A DNA stretch of 64,000 nucleotides from Cyanomargarita calcarea GSE-NOS-MK-12-04C (GTDB lineage Bacteria; Cyanobacteriota; Cyanobacteriia; Cyanobacteriales; Nostocaceae). A program made the position numbers and the translations under genes. Positions 19,333 to 27,038 of the stretch are shown piece by piece (the first letter of the stretch is position 1; each line of letters starts with the position of its first letter). Below the pieces are notes generated by a model that saw only the letters and a list, made by a program, of their open reading frames with translations, was not told the origin of the DNA and ran no database searches. The stretch is from the NCBI GenBank assembly GCA_019359595.1, contig JAHHGZ010000027.1:51303-115302 (forward strand), given 5' to 3'.

Positions 19333-19665
19333 ATGAAAAGAATTGTTTCAGTATTACTGGTAGGCATCGCTATCTTCACCCTTGCCTTCAGTAGCCCAGC
19401 GTTTGCTGATACTGCTAGCGGAAAAAAAATCTTTAGCGCCAACTGTGCCTCTTGTCATGCAGGTGGCAAGAACTTGGTTCAAGCTAACAAAACTTTGAAG
19501 AAAGATGCTTTGGAAAAGTACGGGATGTACTCAGCAGAAGCAATTATCTACCAAGTTACGAAGGGTAAGAATGCTATGCCTGCTTTCAAAGGCCGTTTAA
19601 AACCCGCTCAAATAGAAGACGTAACCGCTTATGTGTTAGAGCAAGCGGATAAGGGCTGGCAGTAA
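19333..19665 (+). CDS. petJ: Cytochrome c6 (soluble electron carrier)
   Basis: This lumenal haem protein carries electrons from cytochrome b6f to photosystem I or cytochrome oxidase. I choose the ATG at 19333 because it gives a normal signal peptide ([20 protein letters not shown], cleaved near SPAFA-D); upstream in-frame starts would add a polar extension. The mature protein starts [10 protein letters not shown], has the haem-binding CASCH, and has the axial Met in the [11 protein letters not shown] segment, as in other c6 proteins. The C-terminus [13 protein letters not shown] is typical. A hairpin that may terminate transcription follows at 19717-19778. No copper-responsive site was identified upstream. 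Confidence 0.95.
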   Translation: MKRIVSVLLVGIAIFTLAFSSPAFADTASGKKIFSANCASCHAGGKNLVQANKTLKKDALEKYGMYSAEAIIYQVTKGKNAMPAFKGRLKPAQIEDVTAYVLEQADKGWQ

Positions 19666-19716
19666 AGCAAAATTTAACTCTATGTAGTCTGTCACACCAA
19701 CTTTGATGGGTAAAGA

Positions 19717-19778
19717 TAGTTCCTAAAATTCCCCAATTCTGGGGAACTTGGAATTTTATTTTCCCCCAGAATTGGGGC
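19717..19778. repeat. Palindromic CCCCAATTC/GAATTGGGG repeat after petJ
   Basis: CCCCAATTCTGGGG and CCCCCAGAATTGGGG flank GGAATTTTATTTT. The same arrangement is found at about 30880-30937, and a partial copy at 6486-6518. It may serve as the petJ terminator, but its recurrence marks it as a dispersed repeat. Confidence 0.6.
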
Positions 19779-19916
19779 AAGGGGTAGGGTGTTGAGTCGC
19801 ACCTAGCAATATTGAATTGACGGACTACTAATTTTTAACTTTTGTTAAGAATAGGTAGGGCAGTAGCTCTACCTATTGGTTTTCTTGCTTGCAATTTTAT
19901 CTAGCGAGAATTGTTT

Positions 19917-20828
19917 ATGAATCGCTACTATCGACTCATGGTCAGTTTTTGGATTGTCCTTCTTGCCCTTTCGTGTTTCGCGACACCTGCACAGAGCAGT
20001 TCTACAGTTACGAAAGTCCATGAATTTTTTAAGTTTGGTGTAGAGGAAATGCACCGGGGTAATTATTCGGCAGCTATTGATGATTTCCAAAAAGCTATAC
20101 AGTTGAAAAGCGATTTTGCTGCAGCTTATAGCAATAGTTGTTTAGCCTATCTGCAATTACAAGATTATCAGAATGCGGTTGAGAATTGTACGATCGCGAT
20201 AAATCTTGCGCCAAAAAATGCGGAGGCTTATCTAAACCGAGGACTTGCACGCTACAGATTGGGTGATAATTTAAGTGCTATTACTGATAACAATCAAGTT
20301 ATAGCGCTCAAACCCAATGATTTCAGAGCTTACTATAACCGGGGTGTTGCTCGTGCAAACTTGAAGGATTATTCCGGAGCTACTGCTGATTACAATCTGG
20401 CTTTGACTCAGATTCCCCAGACATACAGCTTAGGAATAGCGGATATTTATAACGATCGCGGATTAGCTTATTTTAAGTTGGCGAATCTACAAGCTGCGAT
20501 GCTGGATTTTAATAGAGCAATTCGCTTCAACACCGACGATTACAGAGCTTATTTTAACCGGGGCTGTGCTTGTGTTCGTCACGGGGATGCAAGGGGTGCA
20601 GTTCGCGATTTTAGTCAGGTCATAAGGCTAGAACCAAGTAACGGACAAGCTTATGTGAATCGGGGAATGGCTTATCATCAACTCGGCTACGAACAATACG
20701 CTCTAGCCGATTTGCAGAAAGCTGTTGAATATTTTCGACACCAAGAACAAAGAGTTGCATACGAAAAAACTCTGAATTTAATGGAGAATATGCAACAGCA
20801 AATCGCATCTAAATTAGAGTTGGGTTAA
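19917..20828 (+). CDS. Exported tetratricopeptide repeat (TPR) protein
   Basis: The protein has a signal peptide (LMVSFWIVLLALSCFATPAQ) and then about seven TPR units of 34 residues. Typical TPR consensus is seen in AAYSNSCLAYLQLQDYQNAV, AEAYLNRGLARYRLGDNLSA and AYVNRGMAYHQLGYEQYA. TPRs bind other proteins, so it is probably a periplasmic or lumenal scaffold; the partner is unknown. I place the start at ATG 19917, eight bases after GAGAA; a TTG six bases upstream is possible. The residues after the last repeat end in a short coiled coil. The gene stands alone between petJ and a convergent small gene. Confidence 0.85.
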   Translation: MNRYYRLMVSFWIVLLALSCFATPAQSSSTVTKVHEFFKFGVEEMHRGNYSAAIDDFQKAIQLKSDFAAAYSNSCLAYLQLQDYQNAVENCTIAINLAPKNAEAYLNRGLARYRLGDNLSAITDNNQVIALKPNDFRAYYNRGVARANLKDYSGATADYNLALTQIPQTYSLGIADIYNDRGLAYFKLANLQAAMLDFNRAIRFNTDDYRAYFNRGCACVRHGDARGAVRDFSQVIRLEPSNGQAYVNRGMAYHQLGYEQYALADLQKAVEYFRHQEQRVAYEKTLNLMENMQQQIASKLELG

Positions 20829-20830
20829 TA

Positions 20831-21127
20831 CTATTCCCAAGTCGAAATATCTCGCAGCACACTTGGAATTTCCCCCTGAGATAAGGGAAACTCCAGGATC
20901 GTTTCTCTCAAACCCAGATAGCCAGACTCTGCAAACGACAACAGCATTCGTGTCAGTGCAAACCATACTTCTTGTTCGTACTCCCAATCACGATACCGCG
21001 AAGCACGACCAGCAATTGATTTTAGCGCCCAAAAGTAAGAATTCCGCACCACTCCTCCACCTTTTTTAAACTCAGGTAAGTCCTCGTGGTGTAGGAATAA
21101 TACTTCATTATCAATTCTGGCTCTCAT
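20831..21127 (-). CDS. Small conserved hypothetical protein
   Basis: I do not recognise this 98-residue protein. It is soluble and mixed in composition, with aromatic-rich segments (VVRNSYFWALKSI, YRDWEYEQEVWFAL) and no signal or membrane helix. Its stop lies only 2 bp from the stop of the TPR gene, so the two genes converge. Upstream is an STRR block. The composition looks like a real protein, and ORFs of this type recur in cyanobacteria as hypothetical genes. Confidence 0.5.
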   Translation of the reverse strand: MRARIDNEVLFLHHEDLPEFKKGGGVVRNSYFWALKSIAGRASRYRDWEYEQEVWFALTRMLLSFAESGYLGLRETILEFPLSQGEIPSVLRDISTWE

Positions 21128-21203
21128 AAAAGTTGGAGTTAGGAGTTAGGAGTTAGTGGTTAGTGGTTAGTGGTTAGTGGTTAGGAGTTGGGAGTTGGGA
21201 GTT
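21128..21203. repeat. STRR heptamers (GGAGTTA, GTGGTTA)
   Basis: About ten tandem heptamers: GGAGTTA, then GTGGTTA, then GGAGTTG. They are upstream of the small hypothetical gene. Confidence 0.85.
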
Positions 21204-21303
21204 ATATGGTGTCATTTTATGTTTTAAACCCCCATCCTTAGTCCGTTTTAACGGACTTGAGCTATAAGAGAGGGACTTATATTCCCTGGCTGGCTGCAGG
21301 TTC

Positions 21304-23370
21304 TTAAAATGTGGAACTAATCCCAATACGATAAGTTAACCCTGGTTGATAAATGCGATTAACTTTCTCATAACTGACATCCGCTAAGTTTTCTAGAAAA
21401 AATGTCAAGCCCACATTTTTACTAATCGGAATTTTAGCACCAAGGTCTAAATTGAACCAAGAGGGTGAGAAATCTAGGGAACTACCAGTGCTGCTAATCA
21501 AAGCTCTACGGGAACCACCATTGTAACTCCCAATCAGATTAAGTTCCCAACCGTTGGCTGCATAACCGATACCCATTTGTGCCACTTCCAATGGAACTGT
21601 GCTTAACTGTAGTCCCTTCTCTCCACCGGATTCGATGCGGGCATCAGTATAAGTATAGTTGAGAAAAGTTGACCAATTACGAGAGACTTGCCAACGCAAC
21701 GCGGCCTCTAAACCATTCGTGTTTACCAGTCCAATATTCGCCCATTTACCTGCCACAGTTGACAAGCGGTTATCTAAGCTACTGCCAAAATAAGTAAATT
21801 GCCCGGTCAAATTCTGAGTTAAATTAACATCAAATCCTGCAGTCCAAGATGAACCTGTTTCTGGTTTTAAGTCTGGGTTTGGTGCCCAGCCATGAACTGT
21901 GTCATAAACATATAGTTGGTCTAAACCAGGGTTGCGCTGTACTGAAGCCCAACTTCCACGAACTGCAATATTTTGACTAGCGGTATACTTTAAACCTACA
22001 CTCGGGTTGAGGTAATTGCCAAAATCACTAGTAAAGTTTTGTCTTAGCCCCAAATCTGCTTGAATTTCCTTAGTAATATTCCAAGTATTTAAAGCAAAGA
22101 TTGCCCCATCAAATCTATCTCGATTTTGAGAGCCATTAAAAGCAATCCTTCTGGGGTCATTACTTAAAACATCACCTTCGAGATAGTTATTTTTTGCATC
22201 AAATCCCCAACGGAGCAAATTATTATTATCGAATTGCCATCGATGTTCTACTCTCGCAGTTAGCGCTTGAGAATTTAATGTACCTTGGCGGTAAACTGTA
22301 TTTCCACTAGGTCCATAAGTGTTAAAGTAATCTTGGTTGTAAGCGATGGTGGTGTTGAGGACAGAATCTTTGTTTCCACCAAGCAAACTTCTCCAAGATA
22401 AACCAACATTCAACACATCATGGTCTAATCTGTCTCTCTGGAGAGCTGGAAAGAAACCAAAATAAACTAAACCCCGACGACTGCTAATTTTGTAAGCATC
22501 CAAACTAACGCTATTGTTCGGATTTATATCGTATGTGACGCTACCTGAATAGTTAGTAGTTGCAGTGTCTCCATTAAAGAAACGTCCATCAGCACCACGA
22601 TTTACAGAATCTTTGGGGACAGGATAATTGTTATCTGCATTGTATTTGTCAATACTAAGATTAAATTTGACTGGGCCACTAGCACCACCATAACTGGCTC
22701 GATAATTAGATTCACCATAAGAGCCAAATTCCACTCCAGCATTTAATTTTGGAGTACTATCACCCTGTTTGGTGATGATATTAACTACTCCTCCAAAAGC
22801 TTCGGAACCGTACAGGGTGGAACTTGTTCCGCTATATAATTCTACGCGCTCAATTGATTCTACAGGAATACTATTAAGGTCAGTACCACCATGATAGAGG
22901 TTGACATTGGTGCCAAGTGGTCTACCATTCAGCAAAAATACAGATTGATTGATTGATTGTCCCCGATAGTAAGTTCCTGTATGAATGTCTGCCCCAAATC
23001 CAACATTATTGATGGCAAATCCCGGTAAGCCTCTCAACACTTCTGCGACACTTTTAGCACCCTGTTTTTGAATTTCTTCTTTCTCGATGACGTAAGTAGG
23101 AGTAGATTCAGGTAGAGTGTCTTTTTCACCTGTTACGTCAATGAAAATATCCGCATCATCGGCAGAATTCGGTTTTGTATCTGTTGTTGGTGCTGGTTGT
23201 TGAGTTAATACTTGAGCATTAGTGCTGGATAGCTCAACTTCACTTAGATTCGGGATATTTGATGTTACCTGGGTTACATTGATATCGCTAGCAAATGCAG
23301 GAAAGGCGAACGTTAAACTCAATACGCTTAGAGGCAGCCAAAATAAATACTTAGTCACGGTTTCGCCCAC
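21304..23370 (-). CDS. TonB-dependent outer membrane receptor
   Basis: This is a 688-residue outer membrane receptor that takes up a metal chelate or vitamin with energy from TonB. It has a signal peptide (LPLSVLSLTFAFPAFA), a linker, a plug domain from about 90 (TPTYVIEKEEIQKQGAKSV, then ERVELYSGTSSTLYGSEAFG and GGVVNIIT), and a 22-strand barrel that ends in the terminal aromatic strand LTYRIGISSTF. Its size and plug resemble BtuB/colicin-I receptor types more than the large FecA/FpvA siderophore receptors with an STN domain. The substrate is not clear. A FecE-like ATPase gene is divergent, 194 bp away, which suggests one uptake function. No Fur-like box or cobalamin riboswitch was recognised between them. 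Confidence 0.9.
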   Translation of the reverse strand: MGETVTKYLFWLPLSVLSLTFAFPAFASDINVTQVTSNIPNLSEVELSSTNAQVLTQQPAPTTDTKPNSADDADIFIDVTGEKDTLPESTPTYVIEKEEIQKQGAKSVAEVLRGLPGFAINNVGFGADIHTGTYYRGQSINQSVFLLNGRPLGTNVNLYHGGTDLNSIPVESIERVELYSGTSSTLYGSEAFGGVVNIITKQGDSTPKLNAGVEFGSYGESNYRASYGGASGPVKFNLSIDKYNADNNYPVPKDSVNRGADGRFFNGDTATTNYSGSVTYDINPNNSVSLDAYKISSRRGLVYFGFFPALQRDRLDHDVLNVGLSWRSLLGGNKDSVLNTTIAYNQDYFNTYGPSGNTVYRQGTLNSQALTARVEHRWQFDNNNLLRWGFDAKNNYLEGDVLSNDPRRIAFNGSQNRDRFDGAIFALNTWNITKEIQADLGLRQNFTSDFGNYLNPSVGLKYTASQNIAVRGSWASVQRNPGLDQLYVYDTVHGWAPNPDLKPETGSSWTAGFDVNLTQNLTGQFTYFGSSLDNRLSTVAGKWANIGLVNTNGLEAALRWQVSRNWSTFLNYTYTDARIESGGEKGLQLSTVPLEVAQMGIGYAANGWELNLIGSYNGGSRRALISSTGSSLDFSPSWFNLDLGAKIPISKNVGLTFFLENLADVSYEKVNRIYQPGLTYRIGISSTF

Positions 23371-23418
23371 AAAAAGTCAAAAATAATACCATTTTTTATT
23401 CTGCGTTTTTAATACTTA

Positions 23419-23434
23419 CGTGTCAAAAGACACG
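23419..23434. promoter_or_regulatory. Small perfect inverted repeat between the TonB receptor and the ABC ATPase
   Basis: CGTGTC-AAAA-GACACG forms a 6-bp perfect stem with a 4-base loop in the divergent promoter region. It could be an operator or an RNA hairpin; nothing more can be said. Confidence 0.3.
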
Positions 23435-23564
23435 ATGTCAAACTAAAATTTAGATGTTATTGTGTATACAACTGCTTTGAAATCTTTAGAGTAATCTAAA
23501 AAATATTTGACAAAAATAGCTCATTTACCCATATCCTCAATAAGCGAGTCAATCGCAGTGAAAA

Positions 23565-24341
23565 ATGCCCATTGAACTGCAAAATCTGACTGGTGGTTAC
23601 ACTGTAGTACCAATTATCGAAGATATTAACCTTTCCCTCTCAACTGGAGAATGGTTGAGTTTAGTTGGTGCCAATGGTTCTGGCAAATCTACATTACTTA
23701 AATTAATCAGTCGCATTCTTTCACCACAACAAGGGATGGTACTCCTTGACGGCAAAGCAATTCACTCGCAACCGACGAATATTGTTGCTCAGAAATTGGC
23801 GCTGTTACCGCAACAGCAAAGTATTCCCACCGGTTTAACTGTGCGGCAATTAGTCAGTTTAGGCCGCACACCTCATACCTCTTGGTGGCAATGGGAATTA
23901 AACTCAGAAGATAGAGACAAAGTTGAAATTGCTATTCAAAAAACCCGACTGGAAAAATTAAGCGATCGCGCTGTGGAAGAACTCTCCGGTGGGGAACGGC
24001 AACGTGCTTTTTTAGCTTTAGCACTAGCCCAAGAACCAAAGGTTTTGTTGTTAGATGAACCAACAACTTATTTAGATATTAACTATCAACTGCAATTACT
24101 TGACCTACTGAAAGATTTAAATCAACAGCAAGAATTAACCATCGTGACAGTATTGCATGAATTAAATTTAGCAGCACGCTACAGTTCCCGCATCGCCTTG
24201 TTAAAACAGGGTAAACTTTGGAGAATTGGTACACCATCCGAAGTCCTGACACCAGAAGCGATCGCTCAAGTTTTTGGTGTGGAGTCTGTAATTATTAATA
24301 CCCCTGTTGGTTTACAGGTTTGTGCCATTTCATCTGTTTAA
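23565..24341 (+). CDS. ABC transporter ATP-binding protein, FecE/FhuC/BtuD type
   Basis: This 258-residue ATPase powers import of an iron chelate or cobalamin. Walker A is GANGSGKST at about 35-43, the Q-loop LALLPQQQ follows, then VRQLVSLGRTPHTSW (the GRxPH feature is typical of the siderophore/B12 group), the signature LSGGERQ, Walker B VLLLDEPTTYLD and the switch His in TVLHELN. No permease or binding-protein gene is in the neighbourhood, so the partners must be encoded elsewhere. The ATG follows GCAGTGAAAA with a weak ribosome site. Confidence 0.93.
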   Translation: MPIELQNLTGGYTVVPIIEDINLSLSTGEWLSLVGANGSGKSTLLKLISRILSPQQGMVLLDGKAIHSQPTNIVAQKLALLPQQQSIPTGLTVRQLVSLGRTPHTSWWQWELNSEDRDKVEIAIQKTRLEKLSDRAVEELSGGERQRAFLALALAQEPKVLLLDEPTTYLDINYQLQLLDLLKDLNQQQELTIVTVLHELNLAARYSSRIALLKQGKLWRIGTPSEVLTPEAIAQVFGVESVIINTPVGLQVCAISSV

Positions 24342-24363
24342 CTTAAATACAAGCGAAAAGAAA

Positions 24364-24431
24364 CACCACACCGATTGGTCTTATTTACGACAAACTCACT
24401 GTAAAGCGACTTCACCCCAATCGGTGTGGTG
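24364..24431. terminator. Long perfect hairpin between convergent genes
   Basis: CACCACACCGATTGG (24364-24378) and CCAATCGGTGTGGTG (24417-24431) are exact reverse complements, 15 bp, with a 38-base loop. It lies between the ABC ATPase and the radical SAM gene, which converge, so it may act as a two-way terminator. The 13-mer ACCACACCGATTG also occurs at 37835-37847, so it may be a dispersed repeat. Confidence 0.5.
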
Positions 24432-24432
24432 A

Positions 24433-25356
24433 TTAGTTTAGATCGGGACTACACAAAGTCGGATTACAACCAAAGTCTGGAGTACAGGTGTGATTCGGAT
24501 CGCAATCGTTAAGATCCGGGTCACAATCGTCGAGATCCGGATCGCAATGGTCAGGATTACACCCTGCTAAAATCTCCCAAGTTGAAGCATCGTACCTTTT
24601 AAACCTATTCGCAAGCTCTTTCCTGATTGCTACAGCTTGTTCAGAAAAGATAGCTTCTACTAAACTGGAGTCGTTTACATTCCCATAACTAATAAACCTT
24701 GCCATTGGGCAGGATGTGATGGTTCCATCGAATAAAATGGCGGCTGTTTTTCCGCAGTGATGACAAAGTTCATTCACTGTCGGTTGAGTGTTATCAGCAC
24801 CCCGACCAAATTGTCTGATTCTGTCTATTTTTAGATTACGGCGAGAGACACCCAAATTTTCAAGAAAGCTGATAATATCTGATTCTTTCTCATCATTGGG
24901 AAATTTCACCATGCCAACCCTGAGAGCAAAACCAACTTCCAAAGCTTTTCTGATCTGAGCAACAGTCCGTTCCCAGGAACCAACCCCACCTGTGATTGCA
25001 TCATGGATTGAGGCTTCACAGGAGTAAAAGCTTGTAGCAAGTTTTACCTTTTTGTCAAGACTGTCAAAACGCACAGGAACCGCTAAGTTTGAATAAATTT
25101 CAATTTCTAAACTAAGCGATCGCGCATAATCGACGAGATTGTAAAGCTGAGGATAAACAAAGGGTTCACCTCCGATAAACTGTACCCCCCTAAATCCTAT
25201 CTGAGCCGCTTCTTGTATAATACTGCGCCAGTTTACAACGCTGTGAGGCATGGAAAACCCCGACTCGTTGTAACAGTGAGAACAAGACAACGGGCACTTT
25301 TTGGTAATTTCCAGATGTAGTACTTTATTTTGAAAGTTCTTGAAATCGCGGAACAT
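24433..25356 (-). CDS. Radical SAM enzyme with C-terminal Cys-x-Pro repeat tail
   Basis: This 307-residue protein is a radical SAM enzyme: C21-x3-C25-x2-C28 (KKCPLSCSHCYN) would bind the 4Fe-4S cluster and SAM, and the glycine motif is FIGGEPF. A reduced SPASM-like C-terminal part has CHHCGK and ITSCPMARF. The last 43 residues are unusual: seven Cys-x-Pro units (CNPD, CDPD, CDPD, CDPN, CTPD, CNPT, CSPD) spaced 5-7 residues apart, encoded partly by 21-bp tandem repeats. Such tails resemble the Cys/Asp core peptides of ranthipeptides, in which radical SAM enzymes form Cys-to-Asp thioethers. Here the tail may be a substrate in the same chain, or a metal-binding tail. No separate precursor gene is seen. 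A ribosome site GGTGAAGG precedes ATG 25356. Confidence 0.85.
   Translation of the reverse strand: MFRDFKNFQNKVLHLEITKKCPLSCSHCYNESGFSMPHSVVNWRSIIQEAAQIGFRGVQFIGGEPFVYPQLYNLVDYARSLSLEIEIYSNLAVPVRFDSLDKKVKLATSFYSCEASIHDAITGGVGSWERTVAQIRKALEVGFALRVGMVKFPNDEKESDIISFLENLGVSRRNLKIDRIRQFGRGADNTQPTVNELCHHCGKTAAILFDGTITSCPMARFISYGNVNDSSLVEAIFSEQAVAIRKELANRFKRYDASTWEILAGCNPDHCDPDLDDCDPDLNDCDPNHTCTPDFGCNPTLCSPDLN
24438..24564 (-). repeat. 21-bp degenerate repeats coding the Cys-x-Pro tail
   Basis: Units such as CGGATCGCAATCGTTAAGAT and CGGGTCACAATCGTCGAGAT recur every 21 bases in the middle of this stretch, giving seven-residue units D-C-D-P-D-L-x. The outer units have drifted. Confidence 0.7.
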
Positions 25357-26024
25357 TTATAGCCTTCACCGAACAATATCAAACCTGACTTTTATCTGCG
25401 GAGAACGCTAGCTCTAAATTTTTACAAATCGACGGCCACTGCCAAGATTGTACGTTTTTTTTATTTTGAATTGTATAATCCTTGCAGTAGCTACATAAAC
25501 AAGAAAGTTAAGTTTAGCAGGTTTAAAGCTAAATTAAAACTTACAAAACATTGAATTTTTGTGACTTTCACTCATTAGTAAAAAGCAAGAAATGCGGCTG
25601 AAATTAACTTAATTCACTCAGATACAAGCAAATGTCTGTCTGAAACTCTGACTCATGAGATTAGGATATTTTATCCATCCGATCCCAAGGAAAGCATTGC
25701 ACTACAAGATTACATACAAGTAAGTCGGCACAATAAAACCAAACTGTCTGAAGAAAAGTAAACAACGGCTCAAACCCTTTTTCCCCCTGCTAGAGTGCTA
25801 GAGTGCCTTATCCCTACTGTTCAAGAAGCCAACGGAGTGTCTATAGCGGTTAATTAAATAGGTATTCTTTAGATGAAAAAAGAGTAAAGATAAAAAAAAA
25901 CGATAAAAAAATCCCTTCCCATAAGCGGGGAAGGGGGTTGGGGAACCACACGGAAAGAGTGCAAGGTTCCTCCCAGTTTTAGCAAGATCCCCGTAGGAAT
26001 GCGACTTTGTGGCGTGGTACGATT
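25357..26024. other. Intergenic region upstream of the radical SAM gene
   Basis: No gene was found in 668 bp. I looked for a short Cys-rich precursor peptide and saw none in either strand. It includes the terminator of the PRC-barrel gene. Confidence 0.5.
25908..25935 (-). terminator. Rho-independent terminator of the PRC-barrel gene
   Basis: Read leftward, CCCTTCCCC and GGGAAGGG form a stem with a short loop, followed by ATTTTTTT. It lies ~90 bp after the stop of the PRC-barrel gene. Confidence 0.7.
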
Positions 26025-26981
26025 CTAATACCCGCCTTCTTCTTCGTATTCTGGCTGTTTCTCTTTCACCTTCTTAGGAATATTCACCGGCTGTGGTGCA
26101 TCTTCCCAAGCGTCACCGTCTACATCGTCGTCATAATCGTCATCATAGTCTTTCTTGGCTAAAGGTTTAGGCTCATACCTATCCTTACCCGTCGCTTCAC
26201 TCCAGTTATCTTCTTCGTCTTCTTCCTCATAGCGAACCGACTCATAGGAACGGGCTTCCATCGTTTTAGGTACTACACGTTCTTCAACGTAGTCTTCATC
26301 CCATTCTTGCTCTACAGGCTCGGGTGCCCGAACTTTGGCTCTGGGTGGCTCTAATGGGATTCCACTTGGCAGTTGATTGGTTGGTGCGATTGTGCGAGGT
26401 TGATAACTGTAATCTTCATCGCTATCACGCTCCCACGGAGCTTTACCAATACCCAACCGTTCTAGTAAGCCGACTGTTAACTGGGTAGTTTTTTCTTCGG
26501 CTCCTTCGTATACAATCAATCTATTGGGGCCTGTACTGACGATTTCTTCTACCGAAAGTTCGTAGGTACTCAATACTTGGTCGGGAATTTGCGGCAGTCC
26601 AAAGGAAGCGATAACTATAGAATAAATCCTACCAGTTTCGCCGTTGAACTTGAAACCGCGCACCCTACCCAGTACTTCACCTGTTTCGGTGATGACTTCC
26701 CAGTTCATCAAGTTGCTGAACATTTCTGTATCTACATCTTCGATGACATCTTCGTTGTCAACTAAGATGACATCGCCAATTTTGGTGATGCTGTTGAGGT
26801 ACATATAGCGCGGAACACCAGATACAGAGATCAGGCTGTCTCGCAAGCCAAGAGCCACAACCTCTCGTTGATCGATGTCCACCCATAGTTGGCTGACGAT
26901 ACCTAGCCGCTTGCCGTTATCGCTGGTAACCACCTGGGTATTTAATATATCGGAACGCCTAATTGCTTGTTCAGAGGTCAT
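26025..26981 (-). CDS. PRC-barrel domain protein with acidic C-terminal tail
   Basis: This 318-residue protein has two PRC-barrel-like modules (about 9-80, SDILNTQVVTSDNGKRLGIV, and about 92-165, MNWEVITETGEVLGRVRGFK). The rest is disordered and very acidic (DEDYVEERVV, DDDYDDDVDGDAWEDAPQ). PRC barrels bind RNA or protein partners (RimM, photosynthetic reaction-centre H subunit). Cyanobacteria commonly carry this two-barrel protein; its role is unclear. It lies 57 bp downstream of smc on the same strand, so the two may be co-transcribed. The acidic tail suggests a contact with nucleic-acid-binding proteins, which is an inference. Confidence 0.85.
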   Translation of the reverse strand: MTSEQAIRRSDILNTQVVTSDNGKRLGIVSQLWVDIDQREVVALGLRDSLISVSGVPRYMYLNSITKIGDVILVDNEDVIEDVDTEMFSNLMNWEVITETGEVLGRVRGFKFNGETGRIYSIVIASFGLPQIPDQVLSTYELSVEEIVSTGPNRLIVYEGAEEKTTQLTVGLLERLGIGKAPWERDSDEDYSYQPRTIAPTNQLPSGIPLEPPRAKVRAPEPVEQEWDEDYVEERVVPKTMEARSYESVRYEEEDEEDNWSEATGKDRYEPKPLAKKDYDDDYDDDVDGDAWEDAPQPVNIPKKVKEKQPEYEEEGGY

Positions 26982-27038
26982 TCTATACCGAGTCCTGATC
27001 TCGAATCCGGTTAATCTATACTATTAGTAACAAAAAAC

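Noticed and set aside
23371..23564. Fur box or cobalamin riboswitch between receptor and ATPase
   Set aside because: No GATAATGAT-like 19-mer and no GCCACTG B12 box could be found.
25357..26024. A separate RiPP precursor near the radical SAM gene
   Set aside because: No short Cys-rich ORF was seen in either strand of this gap.
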